Shown: positions 46,667-56,979, counted from the first letter of the stretch. The stretch: DNA of 64,000 nt from Caldicellulosiruptor kronotskyensis 2002 (GCF_000166775.1 NC_014720.1:707501-771500), one strand, 5' to 3'. Notes: generated by a model not told the origin, from the letters alone. Program-made: numbers and translations.

Positions 46667-48364
46667 ATGAGGAGCTCAAAAAGGTTACTTTCGATTTTAT
46701 CAATTGTAGTGGTTATAAGTTTTATATTAGGAATCGGTATTATTGGAAATGCTGGAAGTTCAAAGCTTGTGAAGCCACTCAAACCAACACCCGAAGCAAA
46801 AAAGCCAATTACTCTCACTATGTACAGTGCTGAAACAAACCCAAATGACGATGGATTTAAGTCACCAGTTGCACAAAAGATAAAAGAACTTACAGGTGTT
46901 ACATTAAAGATTGAGTATGCCATAGCTCAAGGTGCTGGTCAACAAAAAATTCAGCTAATGGCTGCAAGTGGTGATTATCCAGACCTTGTGTATGCAAAAG
47001 GAGACTTACAACTTCTTAAAAATGCTGGTGGTATTGTACAGTTAGATAGTTTAATAGAAAAGTATGGTCCCAACATTAAAAAAGCATATGGAAAAAATCT
47101 CAAGAGGCTTAGATGGAGTCCTCAGGATCCGCATATATACTGTTTGGGGATAACAACAGATAATGATGCAACACTTGATGTAAATGGTGGATTTATGGTT
47201 CAGCACAGGGTAGTAATTGAACAAAATTATCCTAAGATTAGGACAATAAAAGATTTTGAAAATGTAATAGTAAATTACTGGAAAAAACATCCTACAACAG
47301 ACGGACTTCCAACCATTCCTTTGACACTTAGTGCTGACGATTGGCGAACGGTTATTTCTGTTACAAATCCAGCTTTCCAGGCAACAGGTGCACCTGACGA
47401 TGGAGAGTTTTATGTTGACCCAAAAACTTTGAAAGTGATAAGACATTATAAACGTCCAATTGAAAAAGAATATTTCAAATGGTTAAATCACTTATGGAAC
47501 GCAGGAATTCTTGATAGAGAGACATTTGTCCAGAAAGACGACCAGTATAAAGCTAAAATAGCATCTGGAAGAGTTCTTGCTTTAATTGACGCAGGTTGGG
47601 CAGTGGGTGAACCAATCACTGCTCTCAAAAAAGCAGGCAAATACGAATACACATACGGCTATTATCCTGTTACAGTTAATGAAAAGATAAAACAATGTCC
47701 GCCTGATGTAAAAGTTGGATACACAGGTGGCTGGGGTGTTGCTATAACAGTAAAGTGCAAAGATAAGGTGAGAGCAATTAAATTCCTTGACTGGATGTGC
47801 ACCGAAGATGCTAATATCTTAAGACAATGGGGTATTGAAGGTGTTCATCACACATATATAAATGGTAAGAGAGTATTTACACCAAAATATGACCAGATGA
47901 GAAAAACTGATCCTACATTTGCAAAAAAGACTGGGATAGGTCCTTACATTTACCCGTTCCCGAGACTGCCTAATACGTATATTGATTCAACAGGAAATCC
48001 AATTGCACCTGACACGAGAAAAGAAGATATAAGAAAGAACTATAGCGATGTTGAGAAGAAAGTATTGTCTGCATATAAAGCAGAGATTTGGAAAGACTTA
48101 TTCCCAAAATCAAATGAGTATCCAGAAAAAACATGGGGTTATCTCTGGATGATTTCAATTGATGATCCTAATATCAAAACAATTAACGATAAAATTTGGA
48201 ACTATACACTTTCGACCATTCCAAAAGTTGTAATGGCAAAAGAAAAAGACTTTGATAAGGTATGGAACGAATTTTTGGATGGTTTTGAGAAGCTTGGAAA
48301 CAGCAAGGTTGAAGAATATTATACAAAGAGAATCAAGCAAAACATTGAATTGTGGACAAAATAG
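46667..48364 (+). CDS. ABC transporter substrate-binding protein, LplA type
   Basis: 565 residues, ATG start after AAGGAGG. An N-terminal hydrophobic segment (about 7-27: LLSILSIVVVISFILGIGIIG) serves as signal. The mature domain has the family pattern PDLVYAKGD, a central WG-rich region and a helical C-terminus like the partial gene at the window start. Unusually, no cysteine follows the signal segment, so the usual lipid anchor seems absent; an uncleaved membrane anchor or free secretion is possible. It captures oligosaccharide for the two permeases upstream and should be the most abundant product of the operon. Confidence 0.92.
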   Translation: MRSSKRLLSILSIVVVISFILGIGIIGNAGSSKLVKPLKPTPEAKKPITLTMYSAETNPNDDGFKSPVAQKIKELTGVTLKIEYAIAQGAGQQKIQLMAASGDYPDLVYAKGDLQLLKNAGGIVQLDSLIEKYGPNIKKAYGKNLKRLRWSPQDPHIYCLGITTDNDATLDVNGGFMVQHRVVIEQNYPKIRTIKDFENVIVNYWKKHPTTDGLPTIPLTLSADDWRTVISVTNPAFQATGAPDDGEFYVDPKTLKVIRHYKRPIEKEYFKWLNHLWNAGILDRETFVQKDDQYKAKIASGRVLALIDAGWAVGEPITALKKAGKYEYTYGYYPVTVNEKIKQCPPDVKVGYTGGWGVAITVKCKDKVRAIKFLDWMCTEDANILRQWGIEGVHHTYINGKRVFTPKYDQMRKTDPTFAKKTGIGPYIYPFPRLPNTYIDSTGNPIAPDTRKEDIRKNYSDVEKKVLSAYKAEIWKDLFPKSNEYPEKTWGYLWMISIDDPNIKTINDKIWNYTLSTIPKVVMAKEKDFDKVWNEFLDGFEKLGNSKVEEYYTKRIKQNIELWTK

Positions 48365-48379
48365 TAAAGTTTACCACAG

Positions 48380-48433
48380 GAGGCTGCTTTTTCTGAAGTT
48401 AAAAAATGAAAAAGCAGCCTCTTTAATTTTTTT
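48380..48433 (+). terminator. intrinsic terminator after the ABC operon
   Basis: A 14-bp perfect stem (48380-48393 with 48408-48421), 14-base loop, then TTTAATTTTTTT. Confidence 0.92.
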
Positions 48434-48489
48434 ACGTTATGTATTATAAAATATAATTATAATCTCACATTCTAAAGAGGGAATTTTTA

Positions 48490-49140
48490 ATGCTGCAGGA
48501 TATATTAAAAATCATATTCGCAATCTTAGCAGGTGGAATTATTGGTATTGAACGTGAAAATGTCCACAGACCGGCAGGGTTCAGAACACACATTTTAGTC
48601 TGTGTTGGTTCAACACTTGTTATGATGACGTCTGAGTATATCTATGATATTTATTACAAAGGGCATGCAAACATAGATGTTGCAAGGCTTGGCGCTCAGG
48701 TCATCTCAGGAATTGGCTTTCTTGGTGCAGGTACAATAATAAAAGATGGCGCAACAGTAAAAGGTTTGACAACTGCAGCAACGCTGTGGGCTGTTGCTTG
48801 TATTGGGCTTGCAATTGGAATTGGTTATTATAAGGGTGCATTTTTAGCAACAGCAGCAGTGTATCTTACTTTGATTCTATTGAAAAAATTTGAAGTAAGA
48901 TTTGTATCAAAAGGAATTTTAAGGACAATTACTGTTGAGGGACAAAACTTGAAAAGTTCTATTCAAAAGATAGATTCAATTTTGACTGCACATTCAGTTA
49001 CAATTAAAGATATTAAATTTATGCATGAAGAGACTGAAAAAGTCTGTTATAAGGCTTTGGTTTTACCGGATACCAGCGTCAATCAGCTTATAACAGACCT
49101 ATATCTGATTGAAGGTGTGAGCCGCGTAACTTTTGAGTAA
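48490..49140 (+). CDS. MgtC/SapB family membrane protein
   Basis: 216 residues, ATG start. The N-terminal MgtC domain has four to five helices with GGIIGIERENVHRPAGFRTHILVCVGSTLVMM and QVISGIGFLGAGTIIKDG, both hallmarks. An ACT-like soluble tail (about 140-216, LRTITVEGQNLKSSIQKIDSIL) follows. In other bacteria it links to magnesium homeostasis or acid adaptation, not to transport itself. It is monocistronic between terminators. Confidence 0.9.
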   Translation: MLQDILKIIFAILAGGIIGIERENVHRPAGFRTHILVCVGSTLVMMTSEYIYDIYYKGHANIDVARLGAQVISGIGFLGAGTIIKDGATVKGLTTAATLWAVACIGLAIGIGYYKGAFLATAAVYLTLILLKKFEVRFVSKGILRTITVEGQNLKSSIQKIDSILTAHSVTIKDIKFMHEETEKVCYKALVLPDTSVNQLITDLYLIEGVSRVTFE

Positions 49141-49161
49141 AAAATACTTTTAAAAAAATTG

Positions 49162-49175
49162 TAGTGTGGTATAAT
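49162..49175 (+). promoter_or_regulatory. extended -10 promoter before the decarboxylase gene
   Basis: TATAAT at 49170-49175 is preceded by TGG, giving an extended -10; the -35 is weak. It lies about 37 bases before the ATG. Confidence 0.5.
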
Positions 49176-49211
49176 TATCAATCAGAAAATTAAAAAGTAT
49201 AAAGAAAAGAA

Positions 49212-50693
49212 ATGGGGGCAGGGCAGAATAAGGTGACAAAGGAGGACCAGAGCAAAACACCCTTATTTGATGCTGTAAAAAGACATATTGAAAAGAACAT
49301 AATACCGTTCCACGTTCCAGGGCACAAATATGGAAGAGGTCTTAAAGAGTTTACCGATTTTGTTGGGCAAAACGTCATGCTAATGGACTTAAACGGTATG
49401 GAAGACTTAGACAACGCAAATAACCCAATAGGAGTCATCTATGAAGCCGAAAAACTTTTTGCAAGCGCGTTTGGTGCCCAGTATGCATATTTTTTGGTAA
49501 ACGGTACAACATCGGGTGTTCAAACAATGATAATGTCGGCGTGCGAACCTGGAGATGAGATAATATTGCCTCGAAACGCACACAAAAGTGCATTTGGTGG
49601 GATAATTCTAAGCGGGGCTATACCTGTGTATGTGCAACCAGAGGTCAATGAAGAGCTTGGGATTACAATGGGTGTTACAATTGAGAATGTAAAAAAGGCG
49701 ATCCTGAAACACCCTCATGCCAAAGCAGTTTTTGTTATAAACCCCACATATTATGGAATTGCAAGTGATTTGAAGTCCATAACAAGGACAGCGCACAAGT
49801 TTGGAATGGCTGTTTTGGTAGATGAAGCGCATGGTGCACATATGGGATTTCATAACGATTTTCCGCTCACTGCAATGGAAGTTGGAGCAGATATGAGCGC
49901 AGTTTCAACACACAAAACAGGTGGGTCGCTAACGCAAAGTTCAGTACTTCTTCTTAGAGGGCATAGGATTCAACCAGAAACTGTAAAGCAAGTACTAAAT
50001 CTTACTATGACAACAAGTTCATCTTACATTTTGATGTGTTCTATAGACGTTGCGAGAAAACAGCTTGCAATGTATGGTGAAGAGATGTTAGAAGAAACTT
50101 TGCGACTTGCCAGAATGGCAAGAGAAGAGATTAACAAGATTGAAGGGCTTTATGCATTTGGTAAAGAGTTGATTGGAACACCGGGAGTTTATGATTTTGA
50201 CGAGACAAAACTTGGTATAAATGTCAGAAGACTTGGCATAACTGGATATGAAGCTGAGAGAATTTTGAGAGATGAATATAACATCCAAGTTGAGATGTCT
50301 GACCTTTACAATATACTGGCTATAATCTCTTTGGGAGATACACAGGAGAGTGTGGAAAAGCTAATTGAAGCTCTTCGCGATATGGCTAAAAAACTTGGTG
50401 TCAAGGATGTAAAGACACCAACAATAGTTTTGCACTCACCACAGGTGATTGTGTCGCCAAGAGATGCCTTTTACAGCTCTAAAAAGGTTGTTGATCTTGA
50501 CAATGCAGTTGGTGAAATTTCGGGTGAGATGGTCATGGCGTATCCGCCTGGAATACCACTTATTTTGCCAGGTGAGAGAATTACAAAGGACCTTGTTGAT
50601 TATATAAAGCTTTTGAAAGAAGAGGACTGTCAGCTGCAGGGTACAGCCGACCCTTATGTCAATACAATAAGAGTACTTGGAACAGCTGATTAA
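49212..50693 (+). CDS. Orn/Lys/Arg decarboxylase family protein
   Basis: 493 residues. The ATG at 49212 has only a weak ribosome site, and an in-frame GTG at 49233 is an alternative. A fold type I PLP enzyme of the short (about 490 residue) Gram-positive class: FHVPGHKYGRG at the N-terminus, VNGTTSGVQTMIM, VDEAHGAHMGF, and STHKTGGSLTQ with PLP-binding Lys235. The C-terminal domain contains QLQGTADPYVNTIRVL. Members decarboxylate arginine (SpeA) or lysine (Cad), supplying polyamines; thermophiles often need these. Arginine decarboxylase is the best guess. Confidence 0.9.
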   Translation: MGAGQNKVTKEDQSKTPLFDAVKRHIEKNIIPFHVPGHKYGRGLKEFTDFVGQNVMLMDLNGMEDLDNANNPIGVIYEAEKLFASAFGAQYAYFLVNGTTSGVQTMIMSACEPGDEIILPRNAHKSAFGGIILSGAIPVYVQPEVNEELGITMGVTIENVKKAILKHPHAKAVFVINPTYYGIASDLKSITRTAHKFGMAVLVDEAHGAHMGFHNDFPLTAMEVGADMSAVSTHKTGGSLTQSSVLLLRGHRIQPETVKQVLNLTMTTSSSYILMCSIDVARKQLAMYGEEMLEETLRLARMAREEINKIEGLYAFGKELIGTPGVYDFDETKLGINVRRLGITGYEAERILRDEYNIQVEMSDLYNILAIISLGDTQESVEKLIEALRDMAKKLGVKDVKTPTIVLHSPQVIVSPRDAFYSSKKVVDLDNAVGEISGEMVMAYPPGIPLILPGERITKDLVDYIKLLKEEDCQLQGTADPYVNTIRVLGTAD

Positions 50694-50708
50694 TAAAGAG
50701 AGCGCTTT

Positions 50709-51146
50709 TTGGATATTTTAAAAACATATTTGGAAGAGAGTGAGAACAGGTTGCTCAGTCCTTTAGTATATGCTTATATTGGAGATGCAGTATATGAGTT
50801 GTTTGTAAGAAACAAAATAATAGCTGAAAATCCAGATTTGCCCCCTTATCTATACTATCTTAGAACTACCATGTATGTGAAAGCTTCGAGTCAAGCAATG
50901 GCTATAAAAAAAATATATGAAGAGCTTGATGAAGATGAAAAAAGAATTGTAAAGAGAGGAAGAAATGCAAAACCAAAAACCATTCCTAAAAATGCTAAAT
51001 TGAGTGATTATAAATATGCTACAGCCCTTGAAGCTTTAATCGGTTATCTCTATCTAGAAAATAACATTGAGAGATTGAATTATATCCTTTCACAAACGTA
51101 TAATATAATAACTGAAGAATACAGCAATGCTAAAAATAATTATTGA
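50709..51146 (+). CDS. mrnC: mini-ribonuclease III
   Basis: 145 residues. The start is TTG 50709 after AAGAGAG, 15 bases past the previous stop. It has RNase III catalytic-domain motifs (YIGDAVYELFVR near residues 23-34; ATALEALIGYLYL near 115-127) but no double-stranded RNA binding domain, the defining feature of Mini-III. The basic segment KRGRNAKPKTIPK contacts substrate. It matures 23S rRNA ends in Firmicutes. Confidence 0.93.
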   Translation: MDILKTYLEESENRLLSPLVYAYIGDAVYELFVRNKIIAENPDLPPYLYYLRTTMYVKASSQAMAIKKIYEELDEDEKRIVKRGRNAKPKTIPKNAKLSDYKYATALEALIGYLYLENNIERLNYILSQTYNIITEEYSNAKNNY

Positions 51147-51170
51147 CAGTACAAGAAAGGAGTTTTTCAA

Positions 51171-52196
51171 ATGATTGCAGGATTAATAATTCTGCTATTG
51201 GTTATTTTATTTATACCTTTTTTAGTAAAAGCAGTTGAACACAATTTAGAATATTTCTTATTTGTAATGGGTATTATTGGTGTTATTATTTCTAAACAGA
51301 TGAATTTAAAGTTATTTGAGCACATACTTCAAAATAAATTACTCTACTATATAACTTTTGCAGTTTTAATAGCAGGAATGTTGTTTTTCTTCTTTAGAAA
51401 TAAAATTAACAGATTAATAGAGGTGCTGACTAATAAAATTTCAATTCAAATATTTACTTTTATTATAATTGTTATCTTGGGTTTAAGTTCAAGTTTTATT
51501 ACTGCGATAATTGCTTCATTATTATTAACCGAAATTATGCATCATACACCGCTTGACAGAAATACAAAATTAAAAGTTATTGTATTAGCATGTTTTGCAA
51601 TAGGATTTGGAGCAGCATTAACGCCAGTGGGTGAACCATTGGCGACTATTACTATTTCAAAGCTCAAAGCTGATTTTTTCTATTTAGCAAGGGCAATTGG
51701 ATTTGAAATTATTATCACAATATTACTTATGGCATTTTTGGCAGCCTTAATTGTTAAAAAGGCAAATAAAGTAGATAAAGATGAATATATAGAAAATACA
51801 GAAGATATTAAAGATGTTTTTTTGAGGGCATTTAAGGTTTTTGTATTTGTGTTTGCACTTGAGCTTTTAGGAACAGCTTTCAAACCATTGATAGATTTGT
51901 ACATTATAAAGTTGGATGCAAAAATTCTTTACTGGGTAAATATGATTTCTGCTATAGTGGACAACGCAACCTTGGCAGCAGCTGAAGTTTCTAAAGAAAT
52001 GACGAATGAACAGGTGAGGGCGATTATTCTTGGAATGATTATAAGCGGAGGAATGTTAATACCTGGTAATATCCCAAACATAATATCAGCAGGGAAATTT
52101 AAAATAAAAAGCAAAGAGTGGGCGAAAATTGGAGTTCCAATGGGTTTGATTTTAATGGTCATTTATTTTATTATGGTGTTTATAGTTAAGGTGTAA
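51171..52196 (+). CDS. DUF1646 family membrane transporter
   Basis: 341 residues, ATG start after AAGGAG. About ten membrane helices. The paired motifs GFGAALTPVGEPLATITISKL and IISGGMLIPGNIPNIISAGKF form the two inverted re-entrant regions of ion-transporter superfamily proteins. The family is a predicted cation or organic anion transporter; no substrate is established. It is cotranscribed with mrnC and fabZ, which gives no clear functional link. Confidence 0.85.
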   Translation: MIAGLIILLLVILFIPFLVKAVEHNLEYFLFVMGIIGVIISKQMNLKLFEHILQNKLLYYITFAVLIAGMLFFFFRNKINRLIEVLTNKISIQIFTFIIIVILGLSSSFITAIIASLLLTEIMHHTPLDRNTKLKVIVLACFAIGFGAALTPVGEPLATITISKLKADFFYLARAIGFEIIITILLMAFLAALIVKKANKVDKDEYIENTEDIKDVFLRAFKVFVFVFALELLGTAFKPLIDLYIIKLDAKILYWVNMISAIVDNATLAAAEVSKEMTNEQVRAIILGMIISGGMLIPGNIPNIISAGKFKIKSKEWAKIGVPMGLILMVIYFIMVFIVKV

Positions 52197-52241
52197 GAAT
52201 TTGAGTTTTTAGGATTTAAGATTAGAAAGGAAGATTTAGTT

Positions 52242-52664
52242 ATGTATAACATTGATAAAATACTGGAAATTATTCCTCATAGATACCCTTTTTTGCTTGT
52301 GGACAGAATCATAGAAGTTGAAGAAGGAAAGAGAGCAAAGGGAATTAAAAACGTTACAATTAACGAACCGTTTTTTCAAGGACATTTTCCTTCAAATCCT
52401 GTGATGCCGGGTGTGTTGATTGTTGAGGCAATGGCCCAGGTTGGAGCTGTTGCAATGCTTTTAAAAGAAGAGTTTAAAGGGAAAACTCCGTTTTTTGCAG
52501 GTATTGACAAGGTTAGATTCAAAAAAGTTGTAAAGCCCGGTGATGTTCTTGTGATTGAGACAGAGCTAATATCTCTCAAAGGTTCGATTGGCAAGGCAAA
52601 AGCAGTAGCAATGGTTGACGGCGAGGTTGTATGTGAGGGTGAGCTGCTTTTTGCCATAAAATAA
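52242..52664 (+). CDS. fabZ: 3-hydroxyacyl-ACP dehydratase FabZ
   Basis: 140 residues, ATG start after AAAGGAAG. A hot-dog fold enzyme with [11 protein letters not shown] near the start, catalytic His48 in [11 protein letters not shown] and Glu62 in VEAMAQ, the same 14-residue spacing as in E. coli. It dehydrates 3-hydroxyacyl-ACP in fatty acid elongation. It is apart from any fab cluster in this window. Confidence 0.96.
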   Translation: MYNIDKILEIIPHRYPFLLVDRIIEVEEGKRAKGIKNVTINEPFFQGHFPSNPVMPGVLIVEAMAQVGAVAMLLKEEFKGKTPFFAGIDKVRFKKVVKPGDVLVIETELISLKGSIGKAKAVAMVDGEVVCEGELLFAIK

Positions 52665-52700
52665 AAAGGTAACCAGCATGATTTAAGGCTGGTTACCTTT
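52665..52700. terminator. bidirectional terminator between fabZ and dnaC
   Basis: A 13-bp perfect stem (52665-52677 with 52688-52700), 10-base loop; T-rich on the right and A-rich on the left, so it serves both convergent units. Confidence 0.9.
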
Positions 52701-52709
52701 ATCTTTTTA

Positions 52710-53747
52710 TTATGTTTCAGAAGTTTTCTTTTCAAGATGAAGTTTTGCTTTTATTACCCTCACATCTTCTCCGAACAGATGCAAAAACATAAAATATTCC
52801 TGAAGCCTACCCATTATGAACTGAGAATAAACTGTAACAAGTCCGTCAAGGCTATAGTTTGTGGTTATGATCATTTTTTTGCCTGACAAAAATCTTTTGT
52901 CCAGCAAACTTTGAAAGACGCCATGACAAAATTCAGCGTTTTTCCCTTCATTTCCAAGGTCATCAATAATCAAAAGGTCTACCTCTTCAAGGCTTTTGTA
53001 TTCTTCGTCACTTACCTCTTCATAGAGACGAAGCATTTTTGAATATTTATCTTTTAATATCTCAAAGAAAGAAATACTATCTAAAAATATTACTGTTTTA
53101 CCTTTGTCAATTACCTCTTTTGCAATACAGTGAGCGAGAAAAGTCTTACCAAGGCCTGTTGGACCATAAAACAACAGATTCTTCTGGTTTGGTTTATCAA
53201 AATTTTCTACAAACTCCTTCACCTTTTCAATTATCTTGACCATATTCTTGTAAGGTGACAATCCTTCTTTCAAATCAACTTCTTTTGAGTAATAGTCCAA
53301 GTTAAATTTGCTAAAGTTATGGTCTTTTAAGATTTCCTTTAGCTTACTTTGTTCATACAGAAGTTCAATGAAAAGCTGAGTTCTGCATTTGCAAACTTCA
53401 ACTCTGTCTTCTAAAACTACAAAACCTGTGTCCTGACAAGTTTTACATAAATAGTCTGGCTCTAAATAGTCGCTCGGGTATCCCATCTCAATTAAAAGTT
53501 TTGTCCTTTTTGAAATAAGCGTATCTAAAATTTTGGAGTATTTAGCTATTTGCTCTTTATTTTGCATAAGCGACGCTTTTGACAGCTTCAAGCCAGCTAA
53601 TTTTATCTTGTCACATATATCGGCAAACTCTTTTGATTTTGTATAAAGTTCGCTCATTTTTCTTTCTTTTGAAAGCTCAGCATTGTAGCGTCTTTGCTTG
53701 TATATTCTATCTATTGTCTCCAATATCTCTTTTTTATTGGTCATCAT
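52710..53747 (-). CDS. dnaC: DnaC/DnaI-like helicase loader ATPase
   Basis: 345 residues, leftward. Of the clustered ATGs, 53747 has the best spacing (8) to GAGG; the 53753 ATG is only 2 bases from it. An N-terminal helical region and a zinc-like cysteine group (CKTCQDTGFV ... CKC) precede the AAA+ domain with Walker A FYGPTGLGKT and Walker B LLIIDDLGNE. It loads the replicative helicase. The reading frame overlaps the end of the upstream dnaD-like gene, so the two are translationally coupled. The Arg finger region GRLQEYFMF is present. Confidence 0.92.
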   Translation of the reverse strand: MMTNKKEILETIDRIYKQRRYNAELSKERKMSELYTKSKEFADICDKIKLAGLKLSKASLMQNKEQIAKYSKILDTLISKRTKLLIEMGYPSDYLEPDYLCKTCQDTGFVVLEDRVEVCKCRTQLFIELLYEQSKLKEILKDHNFSKFNLDYYSKEVDLKEGLSPYKNMVKIIEKVKEFVENFDKPNQKNLLFYGPTGLGKTFLAHCIAKEVIDKGKTVIFLDSISFFEILKDKYSKMLRLYEEVSDEEYKSLEEVDLLIIDDLGNEGKNAEFCHGVFQSLLDKRFLSGKKMIITTNYSLDGLVTVYSQFIMGRLQEYFMFLHLFGEDVRVIKAKLHLEKKTSET

Positions 53748-54753
53748 CTGCATTACCTCTCAAAGCTTTTTTGTAAAGTTCTTCTAACGCAGTGTATGTA
53801 GATGGATCTCTTTCTTCACGTAGGCTTTTCTTATTTGAGGACTGTTTTTTGCTCTTTTCTTTCTTTTGAGCATTTTCAAGTTCAAACTTTTTGATTGATT
53901 CTAAATCTTTCAGACCTGCCTCATACCACCTTTTTATTATACCATTTACATAGCTTACTGTAGGATTGTTTACATTTTTCACAAGACTCAAAGCATACAT
54001 AATAACATCTTCTGGCACTTTCCAGTCGTTTATCCATACATTCATAATTTCATCTTCCACCTTGGTCGGAGCTCTGTTGTATATTCCAAGGTACTGAAGA
54101 ACAAGCCTTTTTATTCTGCTTGTATCTTCTTGTGACCTTATATATTCTTCAGCCTTTTCAATGCTATCAATGTTAAGTTCTTTCCATTTGATTGCCATTT
54201 GCTCAAGAAATTTCAGATTTTTGTTGTTCTTATTTATTGTAACATAGTTTATTAAAAGGTATATGACCTCAATAGGCAGTTTTAGCCAGTCATAAATTTC
54301 AAGCAAAACATCAATATCACTTTTGTTAAATGTCCTGCAGTACTGTTTTTGAGCAAATTCAAGGAGATTTCTAAACTTTTCGTCTGTCTCAAAAAATCTG
54401 GACAAATCCTCTGTTGTGTAAACTGGAGGTGAAATAGAGTTTTCGACCTTTTCATGTGCAAACATATCATCCAAAAAGTCAATAGAGAGATTTCCGTCAA
54501 CGTCTTTAGAAAGCCTAATTAAGTTTCTCTGTGCCCAAAATTCAAGTGCTTTTACAACATCACTCTCAAGAAGATTTAGTTCCTTTGCAATCCTATCTAT
54601 TTCAACTGCTTCAATTTTGTTCTGAAAAAGATATTTAAGGTATATGTATACTTTCACAAATTCACCGTCTGAAAAAGGCATGTGATTTTTAATAAAATCA
54701 AAGCCTATTAAAACAAAGTTTTGCTGTTTAGGCATAATAAATAGCATTCCCAT
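53734..54753 (-). CDS. DnaD domain primosomal protein
   Basis: 339 residues, leftward. ATG 54753 ([11 protein letters not shown]) is chosen for GGGGGC about 10 bases before it. The N-terminal winged-helix DnaD domain ([30 protein letters not shown]), a linker, and the C-terminal DnaD/DnaB_2 domain ([16 protein letters not shown]...[14 protein letters not shown]) are in order. A Lys/Ser-rich tail precedes the end. It acts with the downstream loader at replication initiation or restart. Confidence 0.9.
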   Translation of the reverse strand: MGMLFIMPKQQNFVLIGFDFIKNHMPFSDGEFVKVYIYLKYLFQNKIEAVEIDRIAKELNLLESDVVKALEFWAQRNLIRLSKDVDGNLSIDFLDDMFAHEKVENSISPPVYTTEDLSRFFETDEKFRNLLEFAQKQYCRTFNKSDIDVLLEIYDWLKLPIEVIYLLINYVTINKNNKNLKFLEQMAIKWKELNIDSIEKAEEYIRSQEDTSRIKRLVLQYLGIYNRAPTKVEDEIMNVWINDWKVPEDVIMYALSLVKNVNNPTVSYVNGIIKRWYEAGLKDLESIKKFELENAQKKEKSKKQSSNKKSLREERDPSTYTALEELYKKALRGNADDDQ

Positions 54754-54854
54754 ATATAAAATTGCCCCCTTTTTGTGATACAATAATTTTATCACAAAAC
54801 TTTATTTATTTTTATACCAGCAAAATGCAATTATTGTATATGGAGGAATTGGTT

Positions 54855-55646
54855 ATGAAGTTTAAGGTTGTTCTTTTGTCCCACACACCGGAGCCTGAAA
54901 AGGTTGTTGCAACTGCTGCAAAACTTTGTTATTCTAATACAACCATTGAAAACATCTTCGAAAGATTAGATGATGAAACAGTTAAAAACTTTCTGAATTT
55001 TTTGGTAGAGGTGGGGCATCAGTCACCTTTAGAACATGTAAGCTTTACATTTGGGATAGAAGGAGTTTCAAGGAGCTTTACACACCAGCTTGTCCGTCAC
55101 AGGATTGCTTCATATTCACAGCAGTCTCAGCGGTATGTCAAGATGGATGGATTTGATTATGTTATTCCGCCAAGCATAGAAGAAGATGAAGAGCTTAAAA
55201 ATATTTTTATAGATACTATGAATCAGATTGCCCAGGCTTATGCTGTTTTGTCCGAAAAACTCAAAAGAAAGCACACTGAAAAATTTAAGATATATGGGAT
55301 TTCAGAGAAAGAGGCTTTAAAGAAAGCAGAGAAAATGGCAATTGAGGACGCAAGATATGTTCTTCCGAATGCCTGTGAAACAAAGATTATCATGACAATG
55401 AACGCAAGAGAGCTTTTACATTTTTTTAGTGAAAGGTGCTGCAACAGAGCTCAGTGGGAGATAAGGGCAGTTGCTGACAAGATTTTAGAGCTTGTCAAAA
55501 ACGTTGCGCCAAACATATTCAAATTTGCAGGACCTAAATGCATAAAACTTGGCTATTGCCCGGAGGGGAAGTTCTCTTGTGGAGAGTTTGAAAAAGTGAG
55601 AGAAAAATATCTTGGGAAAATGAGGGAGGAACATGAGAACTATTGA
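54855..55646 (+). CDS. thyX: flavin-dependent thymidylate synthase
   Basis: 263 residues from ATG 54855, 8 bases after GGAGG; upstream in-frame codons overlap the divergent dnaD promoter region. The ThyX signature RHRxxSxxxxSxR is present as Arg81-Arg93 ([13 protein letters not shown]), with [12 protein letters not shown] before it and [21 protein letters not shown] after it. It converts dUMP to dTMP with FAD, NADPH and methylenetetrahydrofolate. Its last 14 bases overlap the next gene. Confidence 0.96.
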   Translation: MKFKVVLLSHTPEPEKVVATAAKLCYSNTTIENIFERLDDETVKNFLNFLVEVGHQSPLEHVSFTFGIEGVSRSFTHQLVRHRIASYSQQSQRYVKMDGFDYVIPPSIEEDEELKNIFIDTMNQIAQAYAVLSEKLKRKHTEKFKIYGISEKEALKKAEKMAIEDARYVLPNACETKIIMTMNARELLHFFSERCCNRAQWEIRAVADKILELVKNVAPNIFKFAGPKCIKLGYCPEGKFSCGEFEKVREKYLGKMREEHENY

Positions 55647-56394
55647 AGGCAAAAATCCTGTGAAAGAGGCGCTCAAAAGCGGTGCTAAAATAACAGAGGT
55701 GTATATTTCAACTTCAGCAAAAGATAAAGAAACTGCTAAGATTATAGACCTTTGCAGACAAAGTGGGGTTGTGGTAAAATTTGTTGATAAAAGCAAAATA
55801 GATAAAATGGCGCAGACAAAAAATCCACAAGGCGTCATTGCCATTGCACACGAGTTTGAATATTGCGACATAGATGACATCTTATTTGAAGCAAAGAAGA
55901 GTGGTGAGGAGCCTTTTTTAGTTTTACTTGATGGTATAACCGACCCACAGAACTTTGGGTCTATCATAAGGTCTGCGCATTTGTGTGGTGTACATGGAAT
56001 TGTAATTGAAACAAGAAATTCATGTCCTGTAACACCAGCTGTTGAAAAGGCTTCTGCAGGTGCTGTTGAGTATATGAAGATTGCACGGGTTGTTAACCTA
56101 AGAAGGACTATTGAAGAGCTGAAAGAGAAGGGTATATGGGTGTTTGCCGCAGATGCAAATGGTTCAAAACCTGTTTATGAGTGTGATTTTACTATTCCAA
56201 CATGTGTTGTGATAGGTTCTGAAGGAAAGGGCATTTCCAGACTTGTAAAAGAAGGTGCTGACTTTTTGATAAAAATCCCACAAAAAGGATATGTCAATTC
56301 GTTTAATGCGTCTGTTGCGGCCGGTATCATATTTTTTGAGGTTTTGAAACAAAGACTTAAAGAAGGAGAAATCAAAGGTGCACTTGATGGTTGA
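55633..56394 (+). CDS. rlmB: 23S rRNA (guanosine-2'-O-)-methyltransferase RlmB-like, TrmH family
   Basis: 253 residues, ATG start after GGGAGGA inside the thyX 3' end. It has an N-terminal L30e-like RNA binding domain ([21 protein letters not shown]) and a SPOUT methyltransferase domain with the knot motifs [30 protein letters not shown] and [22 protein letters not shown]. It methylates a ribose in rRNA using SAM. The gene overlaps its neighbours on both sides, an operon order common in Clostridia. Confidence 0.94.
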   Translation: MRTIEGKNPVKEALKSGAKITEVYISTSAKDKETAKIIDLCRQSGVVVKFVDKSKIDKMAQTKNPQGVIAIAHEFEYCDIDDILFEAKKSGEEPFLVLLDGITDPQNFGSIIRSAHLCGVHGIVIETRNSCPVTPAVEKASAGAVEYMKIARVVNLRRTIEELKEKGIWVFAADANGSKPVYECDFTIPTCVVIGSEGKGISRLVKEGADFLIKIPQKGYVNSFNASVAAGIIFFEVLKQRLKEGEIKGALDG

Positions 56395-56884
56395 TGGATA
56401 CAACTTTATAAACGCATGGGATTACTTAAGGAAAATTGCTGAAGATGATTTGGACAGCGCACGAAAAAAGTTAATCGACATTTTGGCAGATTTTTCTGGT
56501 TACAAAGGGTATAAAATTACAATTGTGTTTGATTCGCACTTGGTTAAAGGGGCTATGCGTAAAAAAGAAACCTTTAGCAATGTGGAAATAGTATTTACAA
56601 AAGAGGGAGAAACAGCTGACAACTACATAGAACAGTATGTTTACAAGAATAGCAAAAACGAAAAGATTGGGGTTGTAACCTCAGACTATTTAGAACAGCT
56701 CATAATCCTTGGAGATGGTGCTTTGAGAATACCTCCAAGAGAACTTATATACGAGATTGAACATTACAGAAAAGAAATTGAGAAAAAGGAAAAAGAGAAG
56801 ATGCATAAAAGTAGCAAGTTAGAAGATACTTTAGAGGACGATATTATTCGCAAACTTGAGAAATTCAAAAAAAACCTGAAATGA
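56378..56884 (+). CDS. NYN-domain ribonuclease (YacP/Rae1-like)
   Basis: 168 residues. The start is GTG 56378, 9 bases after AAGGAG and inside rlmB; an ATG at 56387 is less likely. The PIN-like NYN fold has acidic residues in [26 protein letters not shown] and VVTSD. A highly charged helical tail (about 125-168) follows. Bacillus YacP (Rae1) enters the ribosome A site and cuts mRNA. The position between rlmB and sigH is conserved. Confidence 0.9.
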   Translation: MHLMVDGYNFINAWDYLRKIAEDDLDSARKKLIDILADFSGYKGYKITIVFDSHLVKGAMRKKETFSNVEIVFTKEGETADNYIEQYVYKNSKNEKIGVVTSDYLEQLIILGDGALRIPPRELIYEIEHYRKEIEKKEKEKMHKSSKLEDTLEDDIIRKLEKFKKNLK

Positions 56885-56979
56885 GCTTGAAAGAAGCTTT
56901 AGCAATAATATATAATTATTGTGATAGGTTTTTCTTTGAATTCTTAACAAGGCTTAAAAACTTAAGGAGGCATATTGCC

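Noticed and set aside
55485-55967. Leftward 160-codon frame across the thyX/rlmB junction
   Set aside because: Shadow of two well-supported genes, with low-complexity Ser/Phe-rich composition.
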